A stretch of DNA of 64,000 nt from Polaromonas sp. (GTDB lineage Bacteria > Pseudomonadota > Gammaproteobacteria > Burkholderiales > Burkholderiaceae_C), in the NCBI RefSeq assembly GCF_012927455.1, contig NZ_JABBPE010000008.1, forward strand, positions 1-64,000, written 5' to 3'. The translations under genes and the position numbers were made by a program. The notes under the pieces are model-generated. The model was given only the letters and a program-made list of their open reading frames with translations, was not told the DNA's origin and ran no database searches. Below, piece after piece: positions 8,349 to 17,292 of the stretch. How positions within the stretch are numbered: the stretch's first letter is position 1; every line of letters begins with the position of its first letter.

Positions 8349-11300
8349 ATGTGGTTCACCCAGGTCAGTCTGAAAAATCCGGTGTTCGCCACCATGGTCA
8401 TGCTAGCCATCGTGGTGCTTGGCCTTTTCTCCTACCAGCGCATGCAGGTGGACCAATTCCCCAACATCGACTTTCCGGTGGTGGTGGTGACGGCCGACTA
8501 CCCCGGCGCTTCGCCCGAGATTGTTGAAAGCGAAGTCACCAAGAAAATCGAGGAAGGCGTCAACTCGATTGCCGGCATCAACACGCTGACTTCGCGTAGC
8601 CTGGAAAGCCAGGCCATCGTCATCATCGAGTTTCAGCTTTATGTGGACGGGCGCAAGGCGGCTGAAGATGTGCGCGAAAAAATCGCGGCGATCCGGCCCA
8701 GCTTTCGCACCGAAGTGAAAGAGCCGCGCGTCTTGCGCTTTGACCCGAGCAGCCGCGCCATCTGGTCTATTGCGGTTATGCCAGATATGGCCCCCACGCT
8801 TGCCACTGCGTGTGCTGCGCTGCCCCCCGAGGGGGCGCGCGCTTGCTTGGAGCGGTCCGGCGCGGCGCGCCAGACCGCCCAACTCAGTGCGGTCGAACTG
8901 ACCAACTGGGCTGACCAGGTGCTGAAAAAACGCCTGGAAAATGTCCGTGGCGCCGGTTCGGTCGCGCTGGTGGGCGGCACCAAGCGCGAGATCAATGTCT
9001 ACCTCAATCCGCAGGCCATGGAATCACTCGGCATCAGCGCCGACCAGGTCGTCAATGCCGTGCGCAACGAGAACCAGGACCTGCCGGTGGGCGCGATCCG
9101 CTCGCTGGCGCAAGAGCGCGCAGTCAAGATCGATGCGCGCATGCAGCGGCCCGAGGACTTTGGCAAAATCATTGTGGCGCGCAAGGCCCCGGCCAGCGCC
9201 AACGGTAGCGGCAGCACCGGCGCGCCGGTGACTGTGGACCAGGTCGCGCGTATTGCCGACGGCGCCCAGGAACTCGATACGCTGGCGCTGTACAACGGCC
9301 AGCGCACTTTGCTGCTGACGGTGCAAAAAGCGCAGGACGAAAACACCATAGGCGTGGTGGACGGGCTTAACAAGGCCGTCGCCGAGATGCAGCCCCTGCT
9401 GCCGCCGGGCGTGCGGCTGGAACTGATCACCGACGGTTCGCGCCCGATACGCGTGGCGGTTGAAAACGTGCGCCGCACGCTGATAGAAGGCGCGCTGCTG
9501 ACGGTGCTGATCGTCTTTTTGTTTCTCAACTCCTGGCGCTCCACCGTGATCACCGGGCTGACGCTGCCGATTTCCATCATCGGCACCTTTTTGTTCATGA
9601 ACCTGTTCGGCTTCACCATCAACATGATCACGCTGATGGCGTTGTCGCTGTGCGTGGGGCTGCTGATTGACGACGCCATCGTGGTGCGCGAAAACATCGT
9701 GCGCCATGTGCAGATGGGCAAGACGCCCTATAACGCCGCGCTCGACGGCACACAGGAAATCGGCCTGGCCGTGCTGGCCACCACGTTTTCCATCGTCGCG
9801 GTGTTTTTGCCGATTGGCTTCATGGGCGGCATCATCGGCAAGTTTTTTCACGAGTTCGGCATCACCATCGTCGCGGCGGTGTTGATCTCGATGTTCGTCA
9901 GCTTCACGCTGGACCCGATGCTCTCCAGCATCTGGCACGACCCGTCGATTGAAGCGCAGGGCAAGCATCACAAGCCCGTCACTTTTTATGACAAGACCAT
10001 TGGCCGCGTCACCGGCTGGTTTGACCGCGCCACCGAATCGCTGATTGAAAGCTACCAAGGCATCTTGCGCTGGTCGCTGGTGAACAAACTAACCACGCTG
10101 GCGCTCGCCGTGGTGATTTTTGCGATCAGCATCGTCATGGTGCCGCTGCTGGGCACCGAGTTTGTGCCCAAGGCCGACTTCTCGGAAACCTCGCTCAACT
10201 TTTCTACGCCGCAAGGCTCGTCGCTGGAAACCACCGAGGCCAAAGCGCGCCAGGTGGAAGCCATCGTGCGTGAGTTTCCCGAGGTGAAGTACACGCTGGT
10301 CACGCTCAACACCGGCAATGCACAGGGCAAGACATCGGCCAGCATCTATGTGCGCCTGGTCGACCGCAAGGCGCGCACGCGCAGTGCAGATGAGATGTCG
10401 GGCGTGTTGCGCGAGCGCCTGCGGCAGGTGCCAGGCATGACCGTGACGCATGTCGGCCTGCTTGACGCGGTGGGCGGCAACAAGCAGGTCGAGTTTTCGC
10501 TGCAAGGCCCGGACCTGAAGGAGCTGGAGCGCCTGAGCCGCGTCGTCAGCGACAAGATCCGGGGGATTCCCGGCCTGGTCGATCTGGACTCTAGCGTCAA
10601 GGCCGACAAGCCGGTGATTGAAATCGCGGTGCGTCGCGATGCTGCGTCGGATCTGGGGCTGTCGGCCTCGCAGATTGCGGCCGCGCTGCGCACCCTGGTG
10701 GCGGGGCAGACCGTGGGCAACTGGCGCGCTGCCGACGATCAGACTTACGACGTCAATGTGCGCCTGGCGCCCGATGCGCGCAACGCACCGCAAGACCTGG
10801 CGCGCCTGCCCTTCATGAGCAGCGCCGTCGGCAACAACGCCGACGGCTCCTCGCGCATCGTGCGGCTCAGTCAGCTGGCCAGCGTCAAGGAAAGCACCGG
10901 GCCCAACCAGATCAACCGGCGCGACCTGGTGCGCGAAGTCGCGCTCAACGGCAATGTCTACAACCGCTCGGCCGGCGAGGTGTCGAGCGACATCAAGGCG
11001 GTGCTGGACGGCTTTAATTTTCCGCCGGGTTACCGCTACCAGTTCAGCGGTTCCACCAAAAACATGGCCGAGTCCTTCGGCTATGCCGTGTCGGCCCTGG
11101 TGATGGCGATCTTGTTCATCTACATGATTCTGGCCAGCCAGTTCAAGAGCTTTTTTCAGCCGCTGGCCTTGATGACCTCGCTGCCACTGACGCTGATCGG
11201 CGTGGTGCTGTCCTTGCTGCTGTTTCGCTCTACGCTGTCAATGTTCTCCATCATCGGCATCGTCATGCTGATGGGACTGGTCACCAAGAACGCCATATTG

Positions 11301-11696
11301 CTGGTCGACTTTGCCATCCGCATGCGCGAAGACAGCACCGACGTGGACGGCCACCGCGTTCCCGGCATGGAACGCAGCGAAGCCTTGCTGCACGCCGCCA
11401 AAGTCAGGCTGCGCCCTATCCTGATGACCACGCTGGCGATGATTTTCGGCATGGTGCCGCTGGCCTTTGCCTTGAGTGAGGGCTCCGAGCAGCGCGCGCC
11501 CATGGGCCAGGCCGTGATCGGCGGCGTCATTACCTCTTCACTGCTGACGCTGGTCGTGGTGCCTGTGACCTACTGCTACATGGACGATCTGGCCCAGTGG
11601 TTCAAGCGCAAGTTTGGCAAGAAACTGCTTAGCACACCCGCGCTGGAGGCCAAGACCAGCCCCGCCAGCCCCGCCAGCGTCAAACCGCGCGGCTAA
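8349..11696 (+). CDS. RND multidrug efflux transporter (HAE1/AcrB type)
   Basis: A 1115-residue inner-membrane pump with the RND layout: TM1 near residues 10-30 ([20 protein letters not shown]), the first periplasmic loop, TM2-6 from about 370, the second loop and TM8-12. [13 protein letters not shown] in TM4 carries the paired proton-relay aspartates. Residues about 147-176 ([19 protein letters not shown] onward) interrupt the expected [19 protein letters not shown] region. They are encoded by a copy of the G+C-rich repeat seen elsewhere in the window, an in-frame insertion in the porter domain. The protein is otherwise complete, and is slightly long for the family mainly because of this. 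It is coupled to tetR and the adaptor. Confidence 0.95.
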   Translation: MWFTQVSLKNPVFATMVMLAIVVLGLFSYQRMQVDQFPNIDFPVVVVTADYPGASPEIVESEVTKKIEEGVNSIAGINTLTSRSLESQAIVIIEFQLYVDGRKAAEDVREKIAAIRPSFRTEVKEPRVLRFDPSSRAIWSIAVMPDMAPTLATACAALPPEGARACLERSGAARQTAQLSAVELTNWADQVLKKRLENVRGAGSVALVGGTKREINVYLNPQAMESLGISADQVVNAVRNENQDLPVGAIRSLAQERAVKIDARMQRPEDFGKIIVARKAPASANGSGSTGAPVTVDQVARIADGAQELDTLALYNGQRTLLLTVQKAQDENTIGVVDGLNKAVAEMQPLLPPGVRLELITDGSRPIRVAVENVRRTLIEGALLTVLIVFLFLNSWRSTVITGLTLPISIIGTFLFMNLFGFTINMITLMALSLCVGLLIDDAIVVRENIVRHVQMGKTPYNAALDGTQEIGLAVLATTFSIVAVFLPIGFMGGIIGKFFHEFGITIVAAVLISMFVSFTLDPMLSSIWHDPSIEAQGKHHKPVTFYDKTIGRVTGWFDRATESLIESYQGILRWSLVNKLTTLALAVVIFAISIVMVPLLGTEFVPKADFSETSLNFSTPQGSSLETTEAKARQVEAIVREFPEVKYTLVTLNTGNAQGKTSASIYVRLVDRKARTRSADEMSGVLRERLRQVPGMTVTHVGLLDAVGGNKQVEFSLQGPDLKELERLSRVVSDKIRGIPGLVDLDSSVKADKPVIEIAVRRDAASDLGLSASQIAAALRTLVAGQTVGNWRAADDQTYDVNVRLAPDARNAPQDLARLPFMSSAVGNNADGSSRIVRLSQLASVKESTGPNQINRRDLVREVALNGNVYNRSAGEVSSDIKAVLDGFNFPPGYRYQFSGSTKNMAESFGYAVSALVMAILFIYMILASQFKSFFQPLALMTSLPLTLIGVVLSLLLFRSTLSMFSIIGIVMLMGLVTKNAILLVDFAIRMREDSTDVDGHRVPGMERSEALLHAAKVRLRPILMTTLAMIFGMVPLAFALSEGSEQRAPMGQAVIGGVITSSLLTLVVVPVTYCYMDDLAQWFKRKFGKKLLSTPALEAKTSPASPASVKPRG
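8789..8877 (+). repeat. G+C-rich repeat inside the RND pump gene
   Basis: The segment contains CCCCCACGCTTGCCACTGCG and CTGCCCCCCGAGGGGGC, matching the family in waaC (28746), the ada-alkA gene (30872) and gspG-gspH (24945). The length added keeps the reading frame open. Confidence 0.75.
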
Positions 11697-11760
11697 AATC
11701 AAGGGTTTACCTCTCATGCACGCCGCTTCTTCTCTCACTCCCCAACCAACAGGCCCCGCC

Positions 11761-12450
11761 ATGAACTACGAACAAGCTCGCTTCAACATGATTGAGCAGC
11801 AAATACGCCCTTGGGAAGTGCTGGACAACCAGGTCCTTTCCCTACTTGCAGTGATCAGACGCGAAGATTTTGCGCCGCTGGCCCACAAGGCGCTGGCCTT
11901 TGTCGACATGGAAATTCCGCTGCCGCCGCAGCACAATGCCGGCCAGTGCATGCTGGCGCCCAAGGTTGAAGCGCGCCTGCTGCAAGACCTGGCCGTGCAA
12001 AAGCACGAAAAAGTGCTTGAAATCGGTACCGGCTCCGGCTACATGGCCGCGCTGCTGGCGCACTGCGCGCAGCAGGTCATCACGCTGGAAATCGAGCCTG
12101 CGTTGGTCGACAGCGCACGCCGCAATCTGCAAAGGGCCGGCATCTACAACGCAGAAGTGCGCCTGGCTGACGGCGCGGCCAACCTGGCTGAAGCTGTCTC
12201 CGACAACGGCCCGCTGCGCGGCCCTTTTGACGTGATTGTGCTGAGCGGCTCGGTAGCCGAGGTGCCGGCAGCGCTGCTGGACCTGCTCAAGGTCGGCGGG
12301 CGGCTGAGCGCCATCACCGGTTTTGAGCCCATGATGCGCGCCACCTTGATCACGCGCGTCAGCCAGGACGGCTGGCGCACGACGCAGGCCTGGGACACCG
12401 TGGCGCCGCGGCTGCTCAATTTTCCGGAACCATCGACATTCACTTTCTGA
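11761..12450 (+). CDS. pcm: Protein-L-isoaspartate O-methyltransferase family (Pcm)
   Basis: The 229-residue protein starts MNYEQARFNMIEQQIRPWEV, the usual start of this betaproteobacterial Pcm group. The SAM-binding motif I is VLEIGTGSGYMAALLA, followed by the acidic end of strand 2 (LEIEP). The family repairs isoaspartyl residues in aged proteins by methyl transfer from SAM. The proteins encoded beside rhodanese and tolC have not all been shown to repair isoaspartate. In-frame starts upstream (11614, 11716) read through the pump gene end and are not supported. It probably shares a transcript with the rhodanese gene 39 bases downstream. Confidence 0.88.
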   Translation: MNYEQARFNMIEQQIRPWEVLDNQVLSLLAVIRREDFAPLAHKALAFVDMEIPLPPQHNAGQCMLAPKVEARLLQDLAVQKHEKVLEIGTGSGYMAALLAHCAQQVITLEIEPALVDSARRNLQRAGIYNAEVRLADGAANLAEAVSDNGPLRGPFDVIVLSGSVAEVPAALLDLLKVGGRLSAITGFEPMMRATLITRVSQDGWRTTQAWDTVAPRLLNFPEPSTFTF

Positions 12451-12489
12451 AACCCTGCATAAGCCGAATAAGCCGCAAAAGGTAGCTTG

Positions 12490-12843
12490 ATGATTTCCCA
12501 ACTGAATCCTTCCGATTTCGCCGCCTGGCGCGACCGCGCCACGGCAGCGGCCAGCCTTCCGCTGGTGCTTGACGTGCGCGAGCCCTGGGAGGTGCAGACC
12601 GCCTCGGTCAAGCCGGACGGCTTCACGCTGCTAACCATTCCCATGCGCGAGCTTCCGGCGCGTCTGGCCGAGTTGCAATCCAGCCACACCGATCAGCCAA
12701 TCGCCTGCCTGTGCCACCACGGCATGCGCAGCCTGCAGGTCGCCAACTACCTGGCGCAAAGCGGCTTTACCCAAGTGGTCAATCTGCAAGGCGGCATTGA
12801 CGCCTGGTCGCAGCAGCTCGATCCGTCGGTTCCGCGTTACTGA
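12490..12843 (+). CDS. Rhodanese-domain sulfurtransferase
   Basis: This single rhodanese domain of 117 residues shows VLDVREPWEV (the conserved DVRE) and an active-site loop CHHGMRS with the catalytic cysteine, followed by GGIDAW near the C-terminus. The loop length fits sulfurtransferases of the GlpE/PspE size class, which move sulfane sulfur from thiosulfate or persulfides to acceptors such as cyanide or thiols. It has no signal peptide, so it acts in the cytoplasm. A TTG one codon before the ATG is less likely as start. The order pcm-rhodanese-tolC is common in Burkholderiales; the functional link is unclear. Confidence 0.9.
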   Translation: MISQLNPSDFAAWRDRATAAASLPLVLDVREPWEVQTASVKPDGFTLLTIPMRELPARLAELQSSHTDQPIACLCHHGMRSLQVANYLAQSGFTQVVNLQGGIDAWSQQLDPSVPRY

Positions 12844-12937
12844 ACGGGTTTCATTGAGGCGGACTTGAGCCGACCGCTTGATTTTTATTGGCTGATTCGT
12901 TAATTTTTTCTGATTCACTCATTCCTTCAGGACGCTC

Positions 12938-14299
12938 ATGACCACGCCCCAGAAACTGTCGACGTCCCATTTTTCAGTTCGTCCCTTGTCGACGGCAATC
13001 GCCTTGGCGCTGGCAGCGCTTGCCCCGCTGGCACAGGCCCAGAGTCTGCTTGAACTGTACGAATCGGCCCGGGCGTTTGACGCGACCTACCAGTCGGCCA
13101 AGCTGCAGTACGACGCCAACCTGGCGCGGGCCGATCAGGCCAAGGCGGGCATCTTGCCGACGGCAGGCCTGGGCGCCGGCGTGTCGCGCACCGCTTTTGT
13201 AAACACCAGTCCGCCGATAGACCGCAGCTTCAATTCGCAAAATGCCACGCTGTCCGTGACGCAACCGCTGTACCGACCCGGCAACTGGGCCACTTACGAG
13301 CAGGGCTTCAAGCAGGTAGAGCTGGCGCGGGCCCAGCTTGAAAGTGCCGAGCAGGACCTGATCGTGCGCACCAGCCAGGCTTACTTCGACGTGCTGGCCG
13401 CGCAGGACACGCTGACCTTTGTGCAGGCGCAGAAAGCCGCCGTCAATGAGCAGCTGGCTTTCGCCAAGCGCAACTTCGAAGTGGGCACCTCGACCATCAC
13501 CGACAGCCGGGAAGCGCAGGCGCGCTACGACCTGGTGCTGGCGCAGGAAATCGCCGCCGAAAACGACTTGCGCGTCAAGAAAATCGCGCTTGACCAGCTG
13601 GTTGGAAAAGCCGAATCCGCGCCCAAAGGTTTGCTGGCTCCGGTGAATCTGCCGCCACTGCTGCCGGCCGATGCCAATGCCTGGGTCCAGCAATCAGAAG
13701 CCGTCCATCCCAGCATTCGCCAGGCGCAGTCGGGGCTGGACATTGCCGAGCTGGAAGTGAAGAAAGCGGAAGCCGGCCACAAACCCACGCTGGACGCCAG
13801 CGCCAGCTACAACGTCACCAACAACCCCTCGGGTTCAGCGACTTCGACCAGCACCGCGTCCACCCGCGTCAACACGGGCAGCGTGGGCCTGCTGCTCAAT
13901 GTCCCGCTGTTTGCCGGCTTTGCCACGCAAAACCGCGTCCGGGAAACGCTCTCGCTGAAAGACAAGGCGCGCAGCGACCTGGAAGGCGCGCGCCGCGCCG
14001 TGGCCCAGAGCACCCGCACCGCCTACTTCGGCGTGCTGTCGGGTCAAGGCCAGGTCAAGGCACTGGAGGCCGCCGAGCTGTCCAGCCAGAGCGCGCTGGA
14101 CGCCAACAAGCTGGGCTACCAGGTCGGCGTGCGCATCAATATCGACGTGCTCAACGCGCAAAGCCAGCTGTTTCAGACCAAGCGCGACCTGGCGCAGGCG
14201 CGCTACAACGTGCTGCTGGGCGGCCTGCGCCTGCGCCAGGCCAGCGGTAGTTTGCGTCCCGAGGATTTGCAGCAGATCAATGGCTTGCTGGTCAGGTAG
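12938..14299 (+). CDS. tolC: TolC-family outer-membrane channel
   Basis: A 453-residue precursor with a signal peptide ending near residue 34 (LAPLAQAQ), then a mature protein with the duplicated TolC/OEP repeat. Each half has a long helical section rich in Ala/Gln/Arg and strand segments (SVTQPLYRPGNW, LNVPLFAGFATQNRV). The second motif, PLFAGF, is a TolC hallmark. It forms the trimeric exit duct for RND pumps and type I secretion. The pump and adaptor about 1.2 kb upstream on the same strand are obvious partners. The 94-base gap upstream may hold its own promoter. Confidence 0.94.
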   Translation: MTTPQKLSTSHFSVRPLSTAIALALAALAPLAQAQSLLELYESARAFDATYQSAKLQYDANLARADQAKAGILPTAGLGAGVSRTAFVNTSPPIDRSFNSQNATLSVTQPLYRPGNWATYEQGFKQVELARAQLESAEQDLIVRTSQAYFDVLAAQDTLTFVQAQKAAVNEQLAFAKRNFEVGTSTITDSREAQARYDLVLAQEIAAENDLRVKKIALDQLVGKAESAPKGLLAPVNLPPLLPADANAWVQQSEAVHPSIRQAQSGLDIAELEVKKAEAGHKPTLDASASYNVTNNPSGSATSTSTASTRVNTGSVGLLLNVPLFAGFATQNRVRETLSLKDKARSDLEGARRAVAQSTRTAYFGVLSGQGQVKALEAAELSSQSALDANKLGYQVGVRINIDVLNAQSQLFQTKRDLAQARYNVLLGGLRLRQASGSLRPEDLQQINGLLVR

Positions 14300-14342
14300 C
14301 CACTACCTCGCGAGCGGCGTTCAAATCTCGGGCTTAGGCATC

Positions 14343-14397
14343 AAATTGGCCTCTATCCCAATGAATACGGGCGTAAGCAGCTATACATTTGATAGCA
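14343..14397 (+). repeat. AT-armed dispersed repeat, copy 3
   Basis: The copy reads TTGGCCTCTATCCCAATGAA, then TACGGGCGTAAGCAG and arms GCTATAC-ATTT-GATAGC. It lies between the convergent tolC and gspF genes. The rest of 14300-14541 shows no gene. Confidence 0.85.
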
Positions 14398-14541
14398 TTC
14401 AATCGCCCAGTCGGTAATGCGGCTTTCGGCTTTTTTCCGTTTCCAGATCATTCTTGAACGCGAAGGCAAAGGCGAAGCGACGACAGTACAGACGAACGGC
14501 TGGCGAAGCCGACAAAGTGCACGGATGATGTGGAAATGGGA

Positions 14542-15786
14542 TTAGCGCACCAGCTGGTTGAGCTGGATGATGGGCAGCAGCACCGCCAACACGATCAGCA
14601 TCACGACCACGCCCATGGCCACAATCAGCAGCGGCTCCAGGATGGTGGCGAGTTGCATGGCGCGGCGCTGCACCTCGGTGCTCAACTGCGTTGCGGCGCG
14701 CAGCAGCATGACGGCCAAAGTGCCGGTCTGCTCGCCCAAACGGGCAAACATGGGCAGCAGGCCGGGGAAACGTTTTTTAGACGCCAGCGCCGACGCCAGC
14801 GGCGCGCCTTCGCGCACCATCACCAGGGCGTCCAGCGCATCGGCGCGCATGGCGCGGTTGTGCAGCGTTTCGGCGGCGGCCTGCAAGGCCTTCAGAATGG
14901 GCACGCCGGCCGCCGCCAGCATGGCCAGGGTTGAAGCAAAGCGCGCTGCGTTGTAGCTGCGGGCCAGCTTGCCAAGAATCGGCAGCTTCAGCCAGGCAGC
15001 ATCAAAACGCAGGCGAAAAGCCTCCATCGTCAAGGCGTAACGGACGCCGAATGCTATCAAAACCAGAGCAATCAAAGCCCATAAGCCGTAGCCGCGGACA
15101 AACTGGCTGATGGCCAGCATAGCCACCGTGAGCCACGGCAAGGCGCGCTTGCTGCCGGCAAAGACGTTGGCCACCTGGGGCACCACGTAGCCGACCAAAA
15201 ACAGCACGATGACGAAGGCCACGCAGGTGACGATGGCCGGATACAGCGCAGCGCCTATCAGTTTGGCCTGCAGCGCCAGGCGCTCTTCCAGGTCGGTGGC
15301 CAGGCGCTCCAGCACCAGGCCCAAGTGGCCGCTTTGTTCGCCCGCGCCCACCACCGCGACATAGATGTCGGCAAACTCGCGCGGATAGTGGCCCAGCGCC
15401 TTGGCAAACCCGGAGCCGGCATTGACTTCGGCGCGCAAGGCGGCCACCAGACCGCGTTGCCGCTCATCCTCGGCCTCGTCGGCCAGCGCCGTCAGGGCCC
15501 GTTCGAGCGGCAGGCCGGCGCTGACCAAGCCGGCCAGCTGGCGTGTCCAGATCGCCAGTGCAGCGGCGTTGAAGACGCGCGAGCGCCACAGTGTCATGTT
15601 CAGCGACAGGCCTTGCGAACCGCGGCCCTGGGCGCCCGACGATCCATTGGCCACCGTATCGACCCCGAGCGGCACCAGGCCGCGGGCGCGCAACAGGCCA
15701 CGCGCGCCGCGCGCGGTGTCGGCTTCGATCACGCCCTTGGCGGTGCGTCCATCGGCATCGACGGCTTCAAAGGAAAAGGCTGGCAT
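14542..15786 (-). CDS. gspF: Type II secretion inner-membrane platform protein GspF
   Basis: A 414-residue polytopic protein with two copies of the T2SSF domain. The start MPAFSFEAVDADGRTAKGVI is the typical GspF opening. Transmembrane segments fall near residues 180-205, 225-245 and 385-405. The platform works with the GspE ATPase to extend the pseudopilus. It is the last gene of the gsp operon, 45 bases after gspE. Length and domain order are normal. Confidence 0.95.
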   Translation of the reverse strand: MPAFSFEAVDADGRTAKGVIEADTARGARGLLRARGLVPLGVDTVANGSSGAQGRGSQGLSLNMTLWRSRVFNAAALAIWTRQLAGLVSAGLPLERALTALADEAEDERQRGLVAALRAEVNAGSGFAKALGHYPREFADIYVAVVGAGEQSGHLGLVLERLATDLEERLALQAKLIGAALYPAIVTCVAFVIVLFLVGYVVPQVANVFAGSKRALPWLTVAMLAISQFVRGYGLWALIALVLIAFGVRYALTMEAFRLRFDAAWLKLPILGKLARSYNAARFASTLAMLAAAGVPILKALQAAAETLHNRAMRADALDALVMVREGAPLASALASKKRFPGLLPMFARLGEQTGTLAVMLLRAATQLSTEVQRRAMQLATILEPLLIVAMGVVVMLIVLAVLLPIIQLNQLVR

Positions 15787-15831
15787 CGGTTCAGTTCCGC
15801 TTTAGTTGCGCTTCAGTCTGGGCCCTAGTCC

Positions 15832-17268
15832 CTAGTCCCGGGTGACGCGCACCAGCTCTTCACGCGAAGTCACGCCAGCGGCTATCAGCCGTTCACCGTC
15901 TTCGCGCATCAGCGCCATGCCCTGGGTGATGCCGGCGCTGCGGATGTCGGCTTCGCTGGCCTGGTTGTGGATCAGCGCGCGTATCGCGACGTTGGTGACC
16001 AGCAGTTCGAACACGCCGGTGCGGCCGCTGTAGCCGCTCTGCCCACACTCGGCGCAACCGACCGGGTGGTAGCCTCCCTGCCGCAGCGGGTCGGCGCTTA
16101 CCACCTCTTTGCAATGCGGGCAGAGCTTTCGCACCAGGCGCTGCGCCAGCACGCCGAGCAGCGAGGAGCTCAGTAAAAAAGGCTCCACGCCCATGTCGGT
16201 CAGGCGCGTGACGGCGCTGGCCGCGTCGTTGGTGTGCAGCGTCGCCAGCACCAGATGGCCGGTGAGCGAGGCCTGAATGGCGATTTGCGCGGTTTCAAAG
16301 TCGCGGATCTCGCCGATCATGATGATGTCCGGGTCTTGGCGCAAGATAGCGCGCAGCGCTTTGGCGAAGTCCAGGTCTATCTTCGGGTTGACCTGGGTCT
16401 GGCCGACGCCGGGCAGTTCGTATTCGATCGGGTCTTCCACCGTCATGATGTTGGCACTGGAGGCGTCCAGCTTACCCAGCGCGGCATACAACGTGGTGGT
16501 CTTGCCCGAGCCGGTCGGTCCGGTGACCAGGATGATGCCGTGCGGCTGGGAAATCAGCTCCTCAAAGCGCCTCAGGGTGTCGCCCTGCATGCCGACTGCG
16601 GGCAGCGTCAGCTTGCTCTCGCTTTTGTCGAGCAATCGCAGCACGGCGCGCTCGCCGTGCGCGCTCGGCAAGGTCGACACGCGCACGTCGACTGCGCGCG
16701 TGCCTATGCGCAGGCTGATGCGGCCGTCCTGCGGCAGGCGCTTTTCGGCGATGTCGAGCTCGGCCATGATTTTCAGGCGAGAGATCAGCGCGGCGTGCAG
16801 CGCGCGGTTGGGCTGCACCACCTCGCGCAGCGTACCGTCTACCCGAAAGCGCACGGCGGAGTGGCGCTCATAGGGCTCGATATGAATGTCGCTGGCGCCG
16901 TCGCGCGCGGCCTGCGTCAGCAAGGCGTTGAGCATGCGGATGATGGGCGCGTCGTCACTGGTCTCCAGCAGATCTTCCACCGCCGGCAGGTCCTGCATCA
17001 TGCGCGACAGGTCGGCGTCGGACTCAACTTCGCTGACCACGGCGGCGGCACTCGACTCGCCCTGCGCGTAGGCGCTGCTGATGCGCTGCACCAGAGCGTT
17101 GGCATCCAGTGTCTCGACCGCCAGATTGTCCTGTGCGTGGCGGCGTACCAGTTCACTGAGCGCCTGACGGTCGCTGGCGGCGTGCAGCCACAGCGTCAGG
17201 CGGCCAGCGTCTTCGCCCAGCAAAAGCTGGTGCGTGCGGGCGAAAGCGTAGGGCAGCAGATAGCGCAT
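15832..17268 (-). CDS. gspE: Type II secretion ATPase GspE
   Basis: The 478-residue protein powers pseudopilus assembly from the cytoplasm. It has an N-terminal N1E-like region, Walker A GPTGSGKTTTLYAAL, an Asp box, a Walker B region with DPDIIMIGEIRD, a His box (LVLATLHTNDA), and the CPHC...CAEC zinc motif in the C-terminal domain. All catalytic motifs are intact. It sits between gspD and gspF in the operon. ATG 17268 gives MRYLLPYAFAR, 24 bases after the gspD stop. Confidence 0.96.
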   Translation of the reverse strand: MRYLLPYAFARTHQLLLGEDAGRLTLWLHAASDRQALSELVRRHAQDNLAVETLDANALVQRISSAYAQGESSAAAVVSEVESDADLSRMMQDLPAVEDLLETSDDAPIIRMLNALLTQAARDGASDIHIEPYERHSAVRFRVDGTLREVVQPNRALHAALISRLKIMAELDIAEKRLPQDGRISLRIGTRAVDVRVSTLPSAHGERAVLRLLDKSESKLTLPAVGMQGDTLRRFEELISQPHGIILVTGPTGSGKTTTLYAALGKLDASSANIMTVEDPIEYELPGVGQTQVNPKIDLDFAKALRAILRQDPDIIMIGEIRDFETAQIAIQASLTGHLVLATLHTNDAASAVTRLTDMGVEPFLLSSSLLGVLAQRLVRKLCPHCKEVVSADPLRQGGYHPVGCAECGQSGYSGRTGVFELLVTNVAIRALIHNQASEADIRSAGITQGMALMREDGERLIAAGVTSREELVRVTRD

Positions 17269-17292
17269 GGTCAGGGCATGGTCAGGGAAGGT

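Noticed and set aside
9024..10058. Antisense frame of 344 codons opposite the RND gene
   Set aside because: Composition is Arg/His/Gln-rich with no fold-like pattern, and it lies inside a well-supported gene.
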